Notes: generated by a model not told the origin, from the letters alone. A DNA stretch of 64,000 bases from Cohnella rhizosphaerae (GCF_029525575.1 NZ_JAPDIA010000003.1:2348214-2412213); one strand, 5' to 3'. Counted from the first letter of the stretch, positions 1-17,108 are shown. Program-made: numbers and translations.

Positions 1-870
1 CCAACCCGCGAGCCGGATCGGCTTACGAATCGCGATTATATGCACCGGGCGCTTCCGTTTCGGCTGTACTTGAACGAGCTGACGGGAGACGTCGACGTAC
101 ATTGGCATGAGTTTTTCGAGCTGGGATTCGTTATCTCCGGCACGGGCGAGCACGTGCTGAACGGCCGGTCCGCCCCGCTGCGGCCCGGCACGCTGTTTTT
201 GCTGACGCCGGCCGATTTTCACGCGCTGAACACGCCTTCCGGTCCGCCTTGCGTCCACTACAATCTCATCTTTTCCGACGAGGCGCTGCGGGACGAGCTT
301 CGCGCGTTGCTGTTCGTTGCCCGCACGGACAGCCTCGTCGTTCAATTCGAAGAAGAAGCGGAGATCGCGCGAATACGCGCGGAGTTCGAACGCATCGAAG
401 CCGAGCTCCGCCAGGAGCGGCGTCCCGGCGCGAGCTTGGTCGTCCAAGGGACGATCGAACGGATTCTGATCGAGCTGATCCGGCGCATTCCGGCAGCGCC
501 TGCTGCGCGGCCTGCTTCGGAATCCGCCGTGGACGATGCCGTCAGACAGGCAGCCGCGTACGTGCAGATTCATTTCCGCGAGCCGCTTACGCTCGAGGCG
601 ACCGCCGCGCAAGCCCATCTGTCCCCCAACTATTTCAGCCGCCGCTTCAGGGAGCTGACGGGCATGACCTATCAGCGCTTCCTGCAGGATCTGCGGCTTC
701 AGTTCGCCGGCTCCCTGCTCAAGGTGTCGCGGCTGCCCGTCACCGAGATCTGCTACGCTTCCGGCTTCAACACGCTGCCCCATTTCGAGCGGGCATTCAA
801 GGCCGCCTTCGGCCATTCTCCCAGATCCTATCGAAAAACCGCCGAATACGGATGCGACCGAATCCAATAG
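1..870 (+). CDS. AraC-family transcriptional regulator with N-terminal cupin domain (5' end outside window)
   Basis: The C-terminal ~100 residues carry two helix-turn-helix motifs of the AraC/XylS type, ending in the typical F-HSPRSYRK signature. The N-terminal half contains HWHEFFELGFV and a GTLFLLTPADFH stretch, the usual cupin effector-binding fold of soluble AraC sugar regulators. The frame is open to the window edge and the first ATG (position 40) has no ribosome binding site, so translation probably starts upstream of the window. A role as a local activator of carbohydrate genes is inferred from family and context. The target is unknown. Confidence 0.85.
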   Translation, partial: PTREPDRLTNRDYMHRALPFRLYLNELTGDVDVHWHEFFELGFVISGTGEHVLNGRSAPLRPGTLFLLTPADFHALNTPSGPPCVHYNLIFSDEALRDELRALLFVARTDSLVVQFEEEAEIARIRAEFERIEAELRQERRPGASLVVQGTIERILIELIRRIPAAPAARPASESAVDDAVRQAAAYVQIHFREPLTLEATAAQAHLSPNYFSRRFRELTGMTYQRFLQDLRLQFAGSLLKVSRLPVTEICYASGFNTLPHFERAFKAAFGHSPRSYRKTAEYGCDRIQ

Positions 871-997
871 CGCACAGAAGGCAAAACCATTTTGCGGGCT
901 TAAAACGGCTTCTGCGCAACAGAATCGTGCCAGCCGACTTGTAAGTTTGGCGGAATGCGGCAATAATGGAGTATCGTTAAAAATTAGGAGTGGTCGT

Positions 998-1345
998 TTG
1001 AAAAAGCAAAAGCCGATGTCGATGGAAGAATTGTTGAAGGATCTGCAAGGCCAGCGTACGTTCCAGGAGGATCCGAATCATGTCTCGCTGGATAAACTGT
1101 TCAACGAAGCGTTCATGAGCAAGTACACGAACTTCGATTCGTTCCTCGCATTTCTTGAGAAGGGCAACTTCCAGGTATACTCCCACGAGGATATCAAAAA
1201 TCTTCATGAAGAGCTGTGGGAGCGGCACGTGGCCAGAGAGACCCGATTCGCCGACTGGAAGTCGATGCTCGATACGGCGAACGCCGAGTACGCAGGCAAA
1301 AAAAGCGTAACGCAACCGGCTTGTGGCCCAGCGGAGTTCCCCTGA
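998..1345 (+). CDS. Small conserved-looking protein of unknown function (115 aa)
   Basis: I do not recognise this protein. It is hydrophilic and predicted mostly helical, with many Glu, Lys, Phe and His residues, and has no signal peptide or membrane segment. The start is taken as TTG at 998, because TTAGGAG lies 7 bases upstream. An in-frame start at 947 has no such site. A strong intrinsic terminator follows about 140 bp downstream, so this appears to be a single-gene unit between two regulators. The last ~12 residues (rich in Pro, Ala and Cys) look unlike the rest. Confidence 0.6.
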   Translation: MKKQKPMSMEELLKDLQGQRTFQEDPNHVSLDKLFNEAFMSKYTNFDSFLAFLEKGNFQVYSHEDIKNLHEELWERHVARETRFADWKSMLDTANAEYAGKKSVTQPACGPAEFP

Positions 1346-1481
1346 GCGCTTTCCCGTCAAGCGGGAACTCCTGATCGATTCTATCTCATACTTCGTTCTA
1401 TCTCTTCCATAATTCGAATCTGACGAAAGCGGCGAATACGCTATCGTTTTTCGCATTTTCAAAAGCTTGCGTCCGGCATCG

Positions 1482-1519
1482 AACGCCCCTCGCTCGGAGA
1501 TACGCGAGGGGCGTTTTTT
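1482..1519 (+). terminator. Intrinsic terminator
   Basis: A perfect 12-bp stem (AACGCCCCTCGC pairing with GCGAGGGGCGTT, 10-nt loop) is followed by a T run. It ends the transcript of the small gene upstream. Confidence 0.85.
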
Positions 1520-1748
1520 GCGCTTTCATCACGAAAACGTATAAAGACGCAAAAAAAGATTTGTCTCGAAATAGCTTCGGCTATTATGATGGACATAGGT
1601 CGTTTGCATCAGCTTCAGATGCATATGGTATAAATGTCACCGCTTGGCAGCTGAACTCGTTACGATGGTACTTTAATTATTGGCAGCTCCCGCGGCACGC
1701 CTTCAAGGGACGCCCGGGCGCACCGGCCAAACAGACAGGATGATCATC
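1520..1748 (+). other. Leader region of the membrane AraC regulator
   Basis: No gene is supported in the ~400 bp between 1346 and 1748. Apart from the terminator it holds a small perfect hairpin at 1570-1585 (AATAGC, UUCG loop, GCTATT) without a T run, and a TATAAA box at 1629-1634 that could be a -10 element, although no well-spaced -35 is visible. A 60-codon reading frame from 1561 has no ribosome binding site and I do not call it. Confidence 0.35.
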
Positions 1749-3962
1749 ATGAAGCTTCAGCCGCTGCGTTATTTCCGCAATCTGTCGACGACGCTCTTTT
1801 TGCGCCTCATGGCGGGGTTTTTGTGTATCATTATTCTCCTCGTGTCTTTGACCGCGTATGCGCTTTCCGTATCCAAGAGCAATGTTCGGCACGAGATCGT
1901 GAAGTACAACACGCTCATGCTCGACAGCACGATGGAGAACTACGAAAAGCATTTTAATATCATCCGCCAGCAGATGTACCTCTTTTTGTTCAGCGATCGC
2001 GTGCAGAAGCTGCAGCGGGAACCGAAGTATTCCGACTTCGGCGCCATTATCACGGATATCTTGACCCAGGTGGCCAACTCGAATCTCTATATCGCCGATA
2101 TCGTGTTTTACTCCAAGTCGCATCAGTTCGTCATCGACAAGTCGGCGAGCACGACGCCCGACAATCTGTTCGACGTGTTCATGGCCGGCGAGAAATATCC
2201 GAAGTCGTTCTGGGACAAGCAGTTCGGGGAAAGGTACACGTACCGCAATTTTCCGGCCGACCGCTTTTACTCGCATCTCTTTGCCGGACGCAAGGAGGTC
2301 GTCGGCGACTACATCCCGATGATCTTCAAGCGCGCGGACAACAGCGACTTTTATATGGCCGTGTTTCTCGACGCGAACAAGATGTACGAGGCGTTCCACC
2401 AATCGATCAATGACGACTTCGTCATTTACGGCACGGCGGGGGAGACGCTGTTCGAAAGGTCGCAGACGAGCGCCTTTCCTGCGCTCGATGCGCTGAACGC
2501 ACGGGGCGGAGAGGCGTTCGTGCTGAACAACCGCTATCATTTTTACAAGACCGGGGCCAGCGGCATGACCTACATGCACAGGCTGCCCGTCGCGCAGATG
2601 GCTTCGCAGACTCGCCTGAACTTGACGCTCGTCGTGCTGGTCGTCGCGGTCGTGCTATTCAGCGTCGTCATCTCGCTTCTGATGGCAGCCCGCATCAACA
2701 ATCCGTTCAAGCAGCTCGTCGCTTCGATCAGAGGAACCAGCGAAGCGGGGCCGTATCGCTCGAGCATCAAGGAGTTCGATCTGATCAGCAGCCAGCTCCA
2801 GGATAAAAACAAGCTGATGCGGCAGTGGGCGTTCATTCATCTGCTGAAGGACATTCGGGGAGGCAGCGGCAGGGATGCCGCGAGTCTGGAGTTTGCCGGC
2901 AAGCCTTTCGTGTTCGTCATGTTCCAGGTCGTCGAGAAAAAAGGCGCGAGCTGGGACGACGGAACGTTCAGCAGCTGGCTTTACTATATAAAGGTTTTTA
3001 TCGAGGACAAGCTCAACCGGGTGTTTCCGGATGCGCTGACCAATCAGGTGGAGTACAACCAGATTCTGAGCCTGGTGTTCATCGATCGGCTGGAGACGCT
3101 GCAGGAGCTGCTGCGGGAGATGAAGACGGTGTTCGACCAGGACCACGACAGCGGCACGATCACGATCGCCGTCACCTCGATTTACGATCGCTCCGATCAG
3201 ATTAGCGCCGCCTACAAGGAAGTCCGGGAGCGGATCGACGATCGCGGCCTCGTCGACGAGACCCAGATCGTGACGTCGTCCTCGAGCCGGGAGACGGAGA
3301 TCGCCTTTACCCAGGAAGAAGAGGCCGAATTCAGGGCGAATCTGCGGGAAGGCCACGGCCAAGTGCTGGAGCGGCTCATGGAGCGCTTCTTCGCGAAGCA
3401 GCGCGGCCGTGAACTGACGGCTGCCGCCTGGCTCGGCTTTGCCCAATCCGTGACCGAACGCATCCGAAGCGTCGCCGCCGATCAGTTGGGCGCGCCGGCT
3501 GCGGATGCGATCCTCGAAAATGCGGAGCAGCGGATCGAGGGCTGCGTTACGATCGACGCGCTTGAGCGCCTGCTGCTCGAATGGGTAGGTTCGACGGCGG
3601 AGGAGATCGAAAACAGGAAGGACCGCAAGGATACGGTGACGACGTTCGTCATGAATTACGTCAACGAGCATCTGTCGGAGGAAATTTACTTGGACGCCCT
3701 AGCGGAAAAGCTGAATCTCAGCAGCGGCTACCTGTCGACCTACTTTAAGGAAAAGACCGGCAAAAACTTCGTCGAGTACGTGAACGAGACGCGAATCAAG
3801 GAAGCGGCTTCCCTGCTGGTGAGCGGCCGCTCGAAAATCCAGGAAGTGGCGGAAGCGGTGGGTTATCGCAACATCGCGTCGTTCAACCGGATGTTCAAGA
3901 AGTACACGGGCCTGCGGCCCAGCGATTACCGCAAGAGCATGCAGGGCGCTTCGGAGGAATGA
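1749..3962 (+). CDS. Membrane-bound AraC-family regulator (extracellular sensor, HAMP-like, HTH)
   Basis: Length is 737 aa from ATG 1749, chosen over two earlier in-frame ATGs because ACAGGA lies 8 bases upstream. A membrane segment near residues 15-37 and a second near 290-312 bracket an extracytoplasmic sensor region. A cytoplasmic linker follows, and an AraC DNA-binding domain fills the last ~100 residues (LSSGYLSTYFKEKTGKNF ... YRNIASFNRMFKKYTGLRPSDYRK). One-component regulators of this type in Paenibacillaceae control the adjacent lipoprotein-dependent sugar ABC operon, which here begins 275 bp downstream after a terminator. The inducer is probably a sugar or oligosaccharide sensed outside the cell. 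Its identity cannot be read from the sequence. Confidence 0.88.
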   Translation: MKLQPLRYFRNLSTTLFLRLMAGFLCIIILLVSLTAYALSVSKSNVRHEIVKYNTLMLDSTMENYEKHFNIIRQQMYLFLFSDRVQKLQREPKYSDFGAIITDILTQVANSNLYIADIVFYSKSHQFVIDKSASTTPDNLFDVFMAGEKYPKSFWDKQFGERYTYRNFPADRFYSHLFAGRKEVVGDYIPMIFKRADNSDFYMAVFLDANKMYEAFHQSINDDFVIYGTAGETLFERSQTSAFPALDALNARGGEAFVLNNRYHFYKTGASGMTYMHRLPVAQMASQTRLNLTLVVLVVAVVLFSVVISLLMAARINNPFKQLVASIRGTSEAGPYRSSIKEFDLISSQLQDKNKLMRQWAFIHLLKDIRGGSGRDAASLEFAGKPFVFVMFQVVEKKGASWDDGTFSSWLYYIKVFIEDKLNRVFPDALTNQVEYNQILSLVFIDRLETLQELLREMKTVFDQDHDSGTITIAVTSIYDRSDQISAAYKEVRERIDDRGLVDETQIVTSSSSRETEIAFTQEEEAEFRANLREGHGQVLERLMERFFAKQRGRELTAAAWLGFAQSVTERIRSVAADQLGAPAADAILENAEQRIEGCVTIDALERLLLEWVGSTAEEIENRKDRKDTVTTFVMNYVNEHLSEEIYLDALAEKLNLSSGYLSTYFKEKTGKNFVEYVNETRIKEAASLLVSGRSKIQEVAEAVGYRNIASFNRMFKKYTGLRPSDYRKSMQGASEE

Positions 3963-3968
3963 AGCCGG

Positions 3969-4010
3969 CGGCGGCAGGGAACGGGAAAAGCCCGTCCTGC
4001 CGCCGTTTTT
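3969..4010 (+). terminator. Intrinsic terminator after the regulator
   Basis: The 10-bp stem CGGCGGCAGG / CCTGCCGCCG is extended by ACGGG / CCCGT and followed by five T. It separates regulator transcription from the importer operon. Confidence 0.85.
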
Positions 4011-4237
4011 GCCTGTTTTCCGCCGTTTTTTTGCCTGTTTTACGGAAAGCTAATACTTTTTTTAATGCGCCTCGAAAAAAAGTACCATTTTTAAAGACAA
4101 CCGATTATTTACCGGGCGGGCCCGGACCGCCTACGATGGGAGCAAGCCGAAGGACGGCCGGGGCGGACGCCGCGGCGGAGTCGAACGGCATCGCGAAAGG
4201 CAACTAAGACTATATCCGAAAAGGACGGGGTGTCGGA

Positions 4238-5794
4238 ATGAAATCTTTAAAATGGACATGGGCGGCCGCGGCGGCGGTCGCGCTGACCGTGAGCGGCTGC
4301 AGCGGCAACAATAATAACGAGCCGGCTGCAAGCGCCTCTAGCCCGGCAGATGCAAGCGCATCCGCCGGCGCGACGCAAAGCGGATCGCCGAGCGCGTCGG
4401 CCGCGCTGCCGGAGCCGGCGAAGATTCGTATTTTCACGGAAAACAACACGGCCTGGCCGCCGAAGCCGGACTGGGGCGTATGGAAGTGGGTCAAGGAAGA
4501 GACCAACATCGACGTCGAACAGGTGCTCGCGACCGGTCCGGAATCGCTGGCGCTGGCTGTCTCTTCGGGCGACATGCCCGACGTGCTGTCCGTCTTCCCG
4601 AACGACGTCCAGAAGTTCGGTTCCCAGGGCGCCTTCGAGGACCTGTCCAAGCACATGGACCAGATGCCGAACGTCAAGGCGTTCCTCGACAGCCATCCGG
4701 ACGTCATGTCCCGCGTGGTGTCGCCGAACGGCGAGATTTACAGCATTATTAACGACGGCGCGGGCGAAGGCAGCCAGATGGTCTGGTTCTATCGCGACGA
4801 CATCTTCCAGAAGAACAATCTCGAGGTTCCTAAAACGTGGGACGAGCTGTATACGGTATCCAAGAAGCTCAAGGAGCTTTATCCCGACAGCTATCCGTTC
4901 ATGTTCCGCCACGGCCTGAGCACGCTCGATACGTTCGCGCCTACCTTCGACTTTTATCCGGAGTTCTATCAGGATCCGGCCGACCCGACCAAGATGAAGT
5001 TCGGTCTCGAAGACCCGAACGCCAAGACGATGGTCGAATGGCTGAACAAGTTCGTGAAGGAAAAGCTCATCCCGCCGGACTGGCTGACGATGGATTACAA
5101 AGCCTGGACGCAGTTCATGTCGACCAACAAGTCGTTCGTCACCCTGCAGTTCATCGGCCAGATCGAAATTATGAACAGCCAGTTGACCGAAGGCCATCTG
5201 CAGTTCATGGCGCCTCCGATCGGCGCCGGCGACAAGCCATACCTGCCGAAGGGCGGCCAAGAGGGCTACGGCCTGGCCGTCGCCTCCACGTCCAAGAACA
5301 AGGACGCGGCTTACCGCTACCTGGACTATATCTTCTCCGAGAAGGGCAAGGACATCCAGAGCTGGGGCAAGGAAGGCGAGACGTATACGGTCGTCGACGG
5401 CAAGCGCAAGTTTAACGACAACTACAAGGAAGCGAACGACCTGCGCGTCATCTCCGGCATCCAGACCGCCGCGACCTACGGCTGGTTCGACTTCAACGCA
5501 TGGCTCTCGCTGGTCAAGCCGGAAGAGCAATACGCGTACGTCGAGGCGCCGAAGTACCGGTTCCCCGTCGCCTACAGCCGTCCGAACCTGACCGCCGACG
5601 AAGCGGCCGCGCTCTCGACGTCGAACGACCAGTTGTGGAAGTTCTGGACGGGCGAAGTGACGAAGTTCATCAACGGCGACCGGCCGCTCTCCGAGTGGGA
5701 CGCCTTCATCAAGGATCTCGGCAAGCACGATCTCGAGAAAGTCCGTACGACGTACCAGACGGCGCTCGATCGTCAGCTCGCGAATACGAAGTAA
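4238..5794 (+). CDS. Extracellular sugar-binding lipoprotein of an ABC importer
   Basis: Length is 518 aa. The N-terminus has a signal peptide with lipobox VSGC (Cys near residue 21) and then a low-complexity Ala/Ser/Asn linker typical of Gram-positive binding lipoproteins. The mature part shows the family-1 extracellular solute-binding fold, with YRDDIFQKNNLEVPKTWDEL as the usual hinge-region signature. It delivers a carbohydrate ligand to the two permeases encoded just downstream. No ATPase is encoded nearby; such systems normally share an MsmX-type ATPase encoded elsewhere. The preceding membrane AraC protein is the likely activator. Confidence 0.9.
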   Translation: MKSLKWTWAAAAAVALTVSGCSGNNNNEPAASASSPADASASAGATQSGSPSASAALPEPAKIRIFTENNTAWPPKPDWGVWKWVKEETNIDVEQVLATGPESLALAVSSGDMPDVLSVFPNDVQKFGSQGAFEDLSKHMDQMPNVKAFLDSHPDVMSRVVSPNGEIYSIINDGAGEGSQMVWFYRDDIFQKNNLEVPKTWDELYTVSKKLKELYPDSYPFMFRHGLSTLDTFAPTFDFYPEFYQDPADPTKMKFGLEDPNAKTMVEWLNKFVKEKLIPPDWLTMDYKAWTQFMSTNKSFVTLQFIGQIEIMNSQLTEGHLQFMAPPIGAGDKPYLPKGGQEGYGLAVASTSKNKDAAYRYLDYIFSEKGKDIQSWGKEGETYTVVDGKRKFNDNYKEANDLRVISGIQTAATYGWFDFNAWLSLVKPEEQYAYVEAPKYRFPVAYSRPNLTADEAAALSTSNDQLWKFWTGEVTKFINGDRPLSEWDAFIKDLGKHDLEKVRTTYQTALDRQLANTK

Positions 5795-5812
5795 GCAACG
5801 ATAGCAAGCCGT

Positions 5813-5854
5813 GGGGCCGTGCGTTGACGAGCAGTGCACGGCCCCGTGCTTTTT
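5813..5854 (+). terminator. Intercistronic attenuator between binding protein and permease genes
   Basis: A 10-bp perfect stem (GGGGCCGTGC / GCACGGCCCC, 13-nt loop) is followed shortly by five T. It sits inside the operon, so it probably lowers permease relative to binding-protein expression or protects the upstream mRNA end. Confidence 0.7.
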
Positions 5855-5871
5855 CTGAAAGGAGTAACGCC

Positions 5872-6780
5872 ATGAAGCAGTCCTTACTTCACCGCATGAA
5901 GCGCGACAGAGTTTATTTGCTGCTGCTTATACCCGTGCTGCTCTACTATCTGTTGTTCCACTACGTCCCGATGTTCGGGATCGTCGTCTCCTTCATGGAC
6001 TACAACCTGTTCAAGGGCGTCTGGCACAGCCCATGGGTCGGGCTTAAGCATTACCGGATGTTTTTCAGCAATCCCGACGCCTGGCTTATTGTCCGCAACA
6101 CGCTCTTATTGGGTTTATATAAGTTTATTTTTGCCTTCCCCGCGCCGATCGCGCTGGCGATTTTGTTCTACGAGATGCGCTGGAAGAAGTTCAGGCGATT
6201 CGTGCAATCGGTCAGCTACCTGCCGTTTTTTCTCTCCAGCGTCGTCTTGTCCAGCATCATGATCATGCTGCTGTCCCCGAGCACGGGGTGGATCAACAAG
6301 GCGATCCAGTCGCTCGGCTTCGAGCCGATCAACTTCCTGCAGCGGCCGGAATGGTTCCGGACGATCTATATCGCGTCGGACATCTGGCAGATGACCGGCT
6401 ACGGCACGATCATCTTCCTCGCCGCGCTGGCGGCCATCGATCCCCAGCTGTACGAGGCGGCCAGGATGGACGGCGCGAACCGTTGGAAGCAGACGGTTCA
6501 CGTGACGCTCCCGGGCATTATTCCGGCGATCGTCATCATGTTTATCCTGAGCATCGGCGGTATCCTCAACATTCCCTTCGACAAGGCTTTCCTGCTCGGC
6601 AACGCAGGCAATCTGGACACCGCGGACATCATCTCGACCTACGTCTACCGGATCGGCATTCTCGGCGGCGGCATGAGCTACGCGACGGCGATTAATCTGT
6701 CCCTGGGTCTCGTTACCATGCTGCTCGTCTATTTAACGAATGTCGCAAGCCGCAAAGTGGGGGAGACCAGTCTATGGTAA
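5872..6780 (+). CDS. Sugar ABC transporter permease, LplB/UgpA-like
   Basis: Length is 302 aa with about six membrane segments and N-terminal MKRDRVYLLLLIPVLLYYLL. The cytoplasmic EAA loop reads EAARMDGANRWKQTVHVTLP, the contact site for the ATPase. ATG 5872 follows AAAGGAG by 8 bases, and earlier in-frame starts lie within the attenuator or the preceding gene. It overlaps the next permease by 7 bp, consistent with translational coupling and a heterodimeric channel. Confidence 0.92.
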   Translation: MKQSLLHRMKRDRVYLLLLIPVLLYYLLFHYVPMFGIVVSFMDYNLFKGVWHSPWVGLKHYRMFFSNPDAWLIVRNTLLLGLYKFIFAFPAPIALAILFYEMRWKKFRRFVQSVSYLPFFLSSVVLSSIMIMLLSPSTGWINKAIQSLGFEPINFLQRPEWFRTIYIASDIWQMTGYGTIIFLAALAAIDPQLYEAARMDGANRWKQTVHVTLPGIIPAIVIMFILSIGGILNIPFDKAFLLGNAGNLDTADIISTYVYRIGILGGGMSYATAINLSLGLVTMLLVYLTNVASRKVGETSLW

Positions 6781-7646
6781 GAACAGGAAGAATCGGCGTA
6801 TTCGACGTCGTCAACTTTTTGCTGCTGCTGTTCGTCGCGATCACGATGGTGTTCCCGTTCCTGCATATGGCTTCCGTCGCGATCAGCGCGCCGGAATACG
6901 TCGTCCGCAACGAGATCAGTTTTTTTCCGAAGGGTCTGCAGTTCGACGCCCTGAGAGCCATATTCGAAGACAATCGGCTGTGGATCGGCTACCGCAATTC
7001 AATCGGCTACGTTATCCTGGGTCTTTTCATTTCGATGTCCTTGACGATTATGGGCGCCTACGCGCTTTCGCGCCGGGGTCTCGTCTTCTACAAGCCGGTC
7101 ATGCTGTACATCGTCTTTACGATCATGTTCTTCGGAGGCATGATTCCGTTCTACCTCGTGGCGCGCGCATACGGACTCATGGACTCGATCTGGGCGATGG
7201 TGCTGCCGAACGCGATCAACACGTACAATCTCATCGTCATGCGGACGTTTTTCTCCGGGATGCCCGTCGAGGTCGAGGAATCGGGACGCATCGACGGCTT
7301 GTCGGACTTCACGGTGCTCACGCGCATCGTCATGCCGCTGTCCAAGCCGGTGCTGCTGACGATCGGGATGTTCTATACCGTCGGGATCTGGAACGACTTC
7401 CAGAGCGCGCTGCTGCTCATCCGCGATCCGAACCTGTTCCCGCTGCAGCTCGTCATCCGCAATCTGGTCGTCGTCGGACAAGCGGGCGACGTGCTGGAGG
7501 CAACGACCAGGGACGGCCACAAGGTCATACTCGAATCGCTGAAATACGGGGTCATCCTGCTCGGCTGTCTGCCCGTCCTCATCGTCTATCCGTTTATTCA
7601 GAAGCACTTCGAGCAAGGCGCCATGATCGGCTCCGTCAAGGGCTGA
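6774..7646 (+). CDS. Sugar ABC transporter permease, UgpE/YtcP-like
   Basis: Length is 290 aa with six predicted membrane helices. The EAA-type loop reads EESGRIDGLSDFTVLTRIVMP, with a divergent first half as usual for this second subunit. The C-terminus ends KHFEQGAMIGSVKG, characteristic of the YtcP/LplC branch. The ribosome binding site GGGGGAG lies within the end of the preceding gene. It forms the translocation channel with the product of 5872-6780. Confidence 0.92.
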   Translation: MVRTGRIGVFDVVNFLLLLFVAITMVFPFLHMASVAISAPEYVVRNEISFFPKGLQFDALRAIFEDNRLWIGYRNSIGYVILGLFISMSLTIMGAYALSRRGLVFYKPVMLYIVFTIMFFGGMIPFYLVARAYGLMDSIWAMVLPNAINTYNLIVMRTFFSGMPVEVEESGRIDGLSDFTVLTRIVMPLSKPVLLTIGMFYTVGIWNDFQSALLLIRDPNLFPLQLVIRNLVVVGQAGDVLEATTRDGHKVILESLKYGVILLGCLPVLIVYPFIQKHFEQGAMIGSVKG

Positions 7647-7673
7647 TCGGGGCGTCAAAAGGAGACCGACCTC

Positions 7674-8943
<1,270 letters not shown>

Positions 8944-8964
8944 TCTTAAACGTTAGTATCGATG

Positions 8965-8992
8965 GCGGCTCTCTGCGGAGAGCCGTCCTTTA
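8965..8992 (+). terminator. Intrinsic terminator-like hairpin
   Basis: CGGCTCTC / GAGAGCCG form a perfect 8-bp stem with loop TGCG, followed by TCCTTTA. The U tract is weak, but the hairpin sits 22 bp after the corrected stop codon. Confidence 0.6.
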
Positions 8993-9005
8993 GGCGATGA
9001 AAAAT

Positions 9006-9019
9006 CGTAAACGCTTACA
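9006..9019 (+). promoter_or_regulatory. Candidate CcpA-binding cre site
   Basis: CGTAAACGCTTACA matches the cre consensus TGWAARCGYTWWCA at 13 of 14 positions and is nearly palindromic. It lies 54 bp upstream of the heparinase-like gene start, which would place that gene under carbon catabolite control. Confidence 0.6.
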
Positions 9020-9066
9020 GAAATTGGGGTTAAAAACGGAATGCCAATCCAGATCGAAAGGGATGA

Positions 9067-15232
<6,166 letters not shown>

Positions 15233-15291
15233 TCGGCCGCGCGAATAAAAACCGTTTTTCATTAAACATCCATTCATTAAACATCAGGACC

Positions 15292-15323
15292 ATGCAGACG
15301 GCGCGCCAACGCGCCGTCTGCAT
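15292..15323 (+). promoter_or_regulatory. Long perfect hairpin in the intergenic leader
   Basis: A 14-bp perfect stem (ATGCAGACGGCGCG / CGCGCCGTCTGCAT) with a CCAA loop lies between the lyase gene and the DUF4091 gene. There is no good U run, so it may stabilise or process the transcript rather than terminate it. Just upstream, CATTAAACATC occurs twice (15260-15270 and 15275-15285), a possible operator. Confidence 0.5.
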
Positions 15324-15348
15324 CCTTGTATCGGAGGAATTACTGGAC

Positions 15349-17108
15349 ATGAAGATCACGATGGGGCTCGCCCCCGACAGCTATAAATACGTATTCGGCG
15401 TCTATCACAAGTTCGACGCGCCGTTCGAAGCCGACCGCTCCGTATCCGTCTCCTGCGGACGGCGCGACCGGGCGGCCGCGCAGCTGCTCATTTACGCGGA
15501 CGAGGAGCTGCTGGTCTGCGTAGGCGAGGATGCCGCGTTCGACGAGCGCGGGCCGATCGACGTCCTGCGCGTGAGCGTCCGGGTGCCCGGCCTTGCCGAC
15601 GGGGGGCGTCACCGCCAGCCTGATCGGTCTCGTCGAAGACGACGACCGTCAGCTCAAATCGGACATCGTCCTCCGTCAATCTTCGATCCGCGTGGACAAG
15701 CGGCGGGTGCAGCCGGTCTGGATCGAAGCCGAGATCGGCGCCGGCGCGGGTCCGGGCGTTTACTATCCCGAGATTACCGTTTACCGCCGCCGGATGTTCG
15801 AGGACGAGCGGGTGGAGGCGACGCTGAAGTTCGAAATCGTCGTCCATGACGTGACGCTGGACGAGCCGGCGAACAATACGTTTTATCTCGATCTGTGGCA
15901 GCACAACGCCAACCTCGCGCGCAAATACGATGCGCCGCTGTGGAGCGACCTGCACTTCGAGATTTTGGAGCCGTACGTCGCCTCGCTGGCGGCGCTCGGC
16001 CAGAAGGCCGTCTCGCTCGTCGTCTCCGAGATTCCCTGGTCCGGCCAGGGCTCGTGCTACGACCGGATCGATCCGGCCAACCTGTTCGAGTACAGCATCG
16101 TCGGCGTAACCCGGCGTGCGGACGGCGCTTGGGCCTATGATTTCCGCGCGCTCGACCGATACGTGGAGCTGTGCGAGCGGCACGGCATCGCGGACGAGAT
16201 CGAGGTGTTCGGCCTGCTCAATATCTGGGTGATCGAGGATGCGGGCTACGGCGGCGTCATTGCGGATCATCCGGATGCCGTACGCGTCCGGTACTATGAC
16301 GAGTCCAACGGCACTTACCGCTTCATCCGGCAAAAAAGCGAGTTCGAGGCGTATGTCGTCGCGCTGGAGCGCCATTTCGCCGAGCGGGGCTGGATCGAAC
16401 GCGTCCGGGTGCTGGCCGACGAGCCGTCGGACCTCCCGCTGTTCCGCGAGCGGCTGGGCGCCATGCGCAAGATGGCTCATTCCTTCCAATATAAGGCCGC
16501 GATCGCCCATGCTTCCTTCATGGCGGAAGAGGGCATCGTGGATCACGTCCCGATCCTCGATTGCGCGGGCCAGGAGCACGAGCAAATCATGGAAATGAGG
16601 GGAGGGCAAGACGGGGCGGACGCTTTACTACGTCGCCTGCGACGTCAAGCATCCGAACACCTTCATCTCGTCCAGCCTCCTTGAGGCGCGCGCCATTCCC
16701 TGGATCGCCTGGCAGCTTGAGCTGGACGGCTTTCTGCGCTGGAACTACACGGTATGGCCGACCGATCCGCTCCGCAAGATCTCGTATCACAACCCGTTTT
16801 TTCCGGCGGGCGACACGAACTTCGTCTATCCGGGCAGGGACGGCCGGCCGCTGCTAAGCCTTCGGTACAAGCTGCTGCAGAAGGGAATCCGCGATTACGA
16901 GATCATCGCCCGGTACGTCCGCGAAGGCGGAGATCGGGCGCATCTGGAGACGCGCCTGCAAAGCGTCCTGCGGTGGCGGTCGCCGGCCGACCTGCACCGG
17001 GACGCCAGGCGGCGCGTCGAGGAATTGATCTCGCTCGACGAGCGGGATTACGACGGCGTGATCGCGGAGCTGCTGACCGTGCTGGCGGCCGGATCGGAGG
17101 CCCGATGA
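15349..17108 (+). CDS. DUF4091-family glycoside-hydrolase-like protein (two frameshifts as sequenced)
   Basis: After correction this is a 585-aa cytoplasmic protein. The N-terminal third is a beta-rich domain. From about residue 175 it has a TIM-barrel-like domain with FYLDLWQHNANLARKYD and the acidic RVLADEPSDLPLFRERL motif that marks the presumed active site of DUF4091 proteins. The frame breaks at a G6 run (15601-15606) and a G4 run (16599-16602). Removing one G at each gives continuity to TGA 17106-17108. ATG 15349 follows CGGAGGA. It lies downstream of a secreted lyase, so it may process the imported oligosaccharides; its exact activity is unknown. Confidence 0.75.

Noticed and set aside
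1561-1743. 60-codon frame before the membrane AraC regulator
   Set aside because: TTG start without a ribosome binding site and overlapping a leader hairpin.
8944-8993. C-terminal 16 codons of the uncorrected Gfo/Idh frame
   Set aside because: They translate a terminator hairpin; the corrected frame ends at 8943 with a family-like C-terminus.
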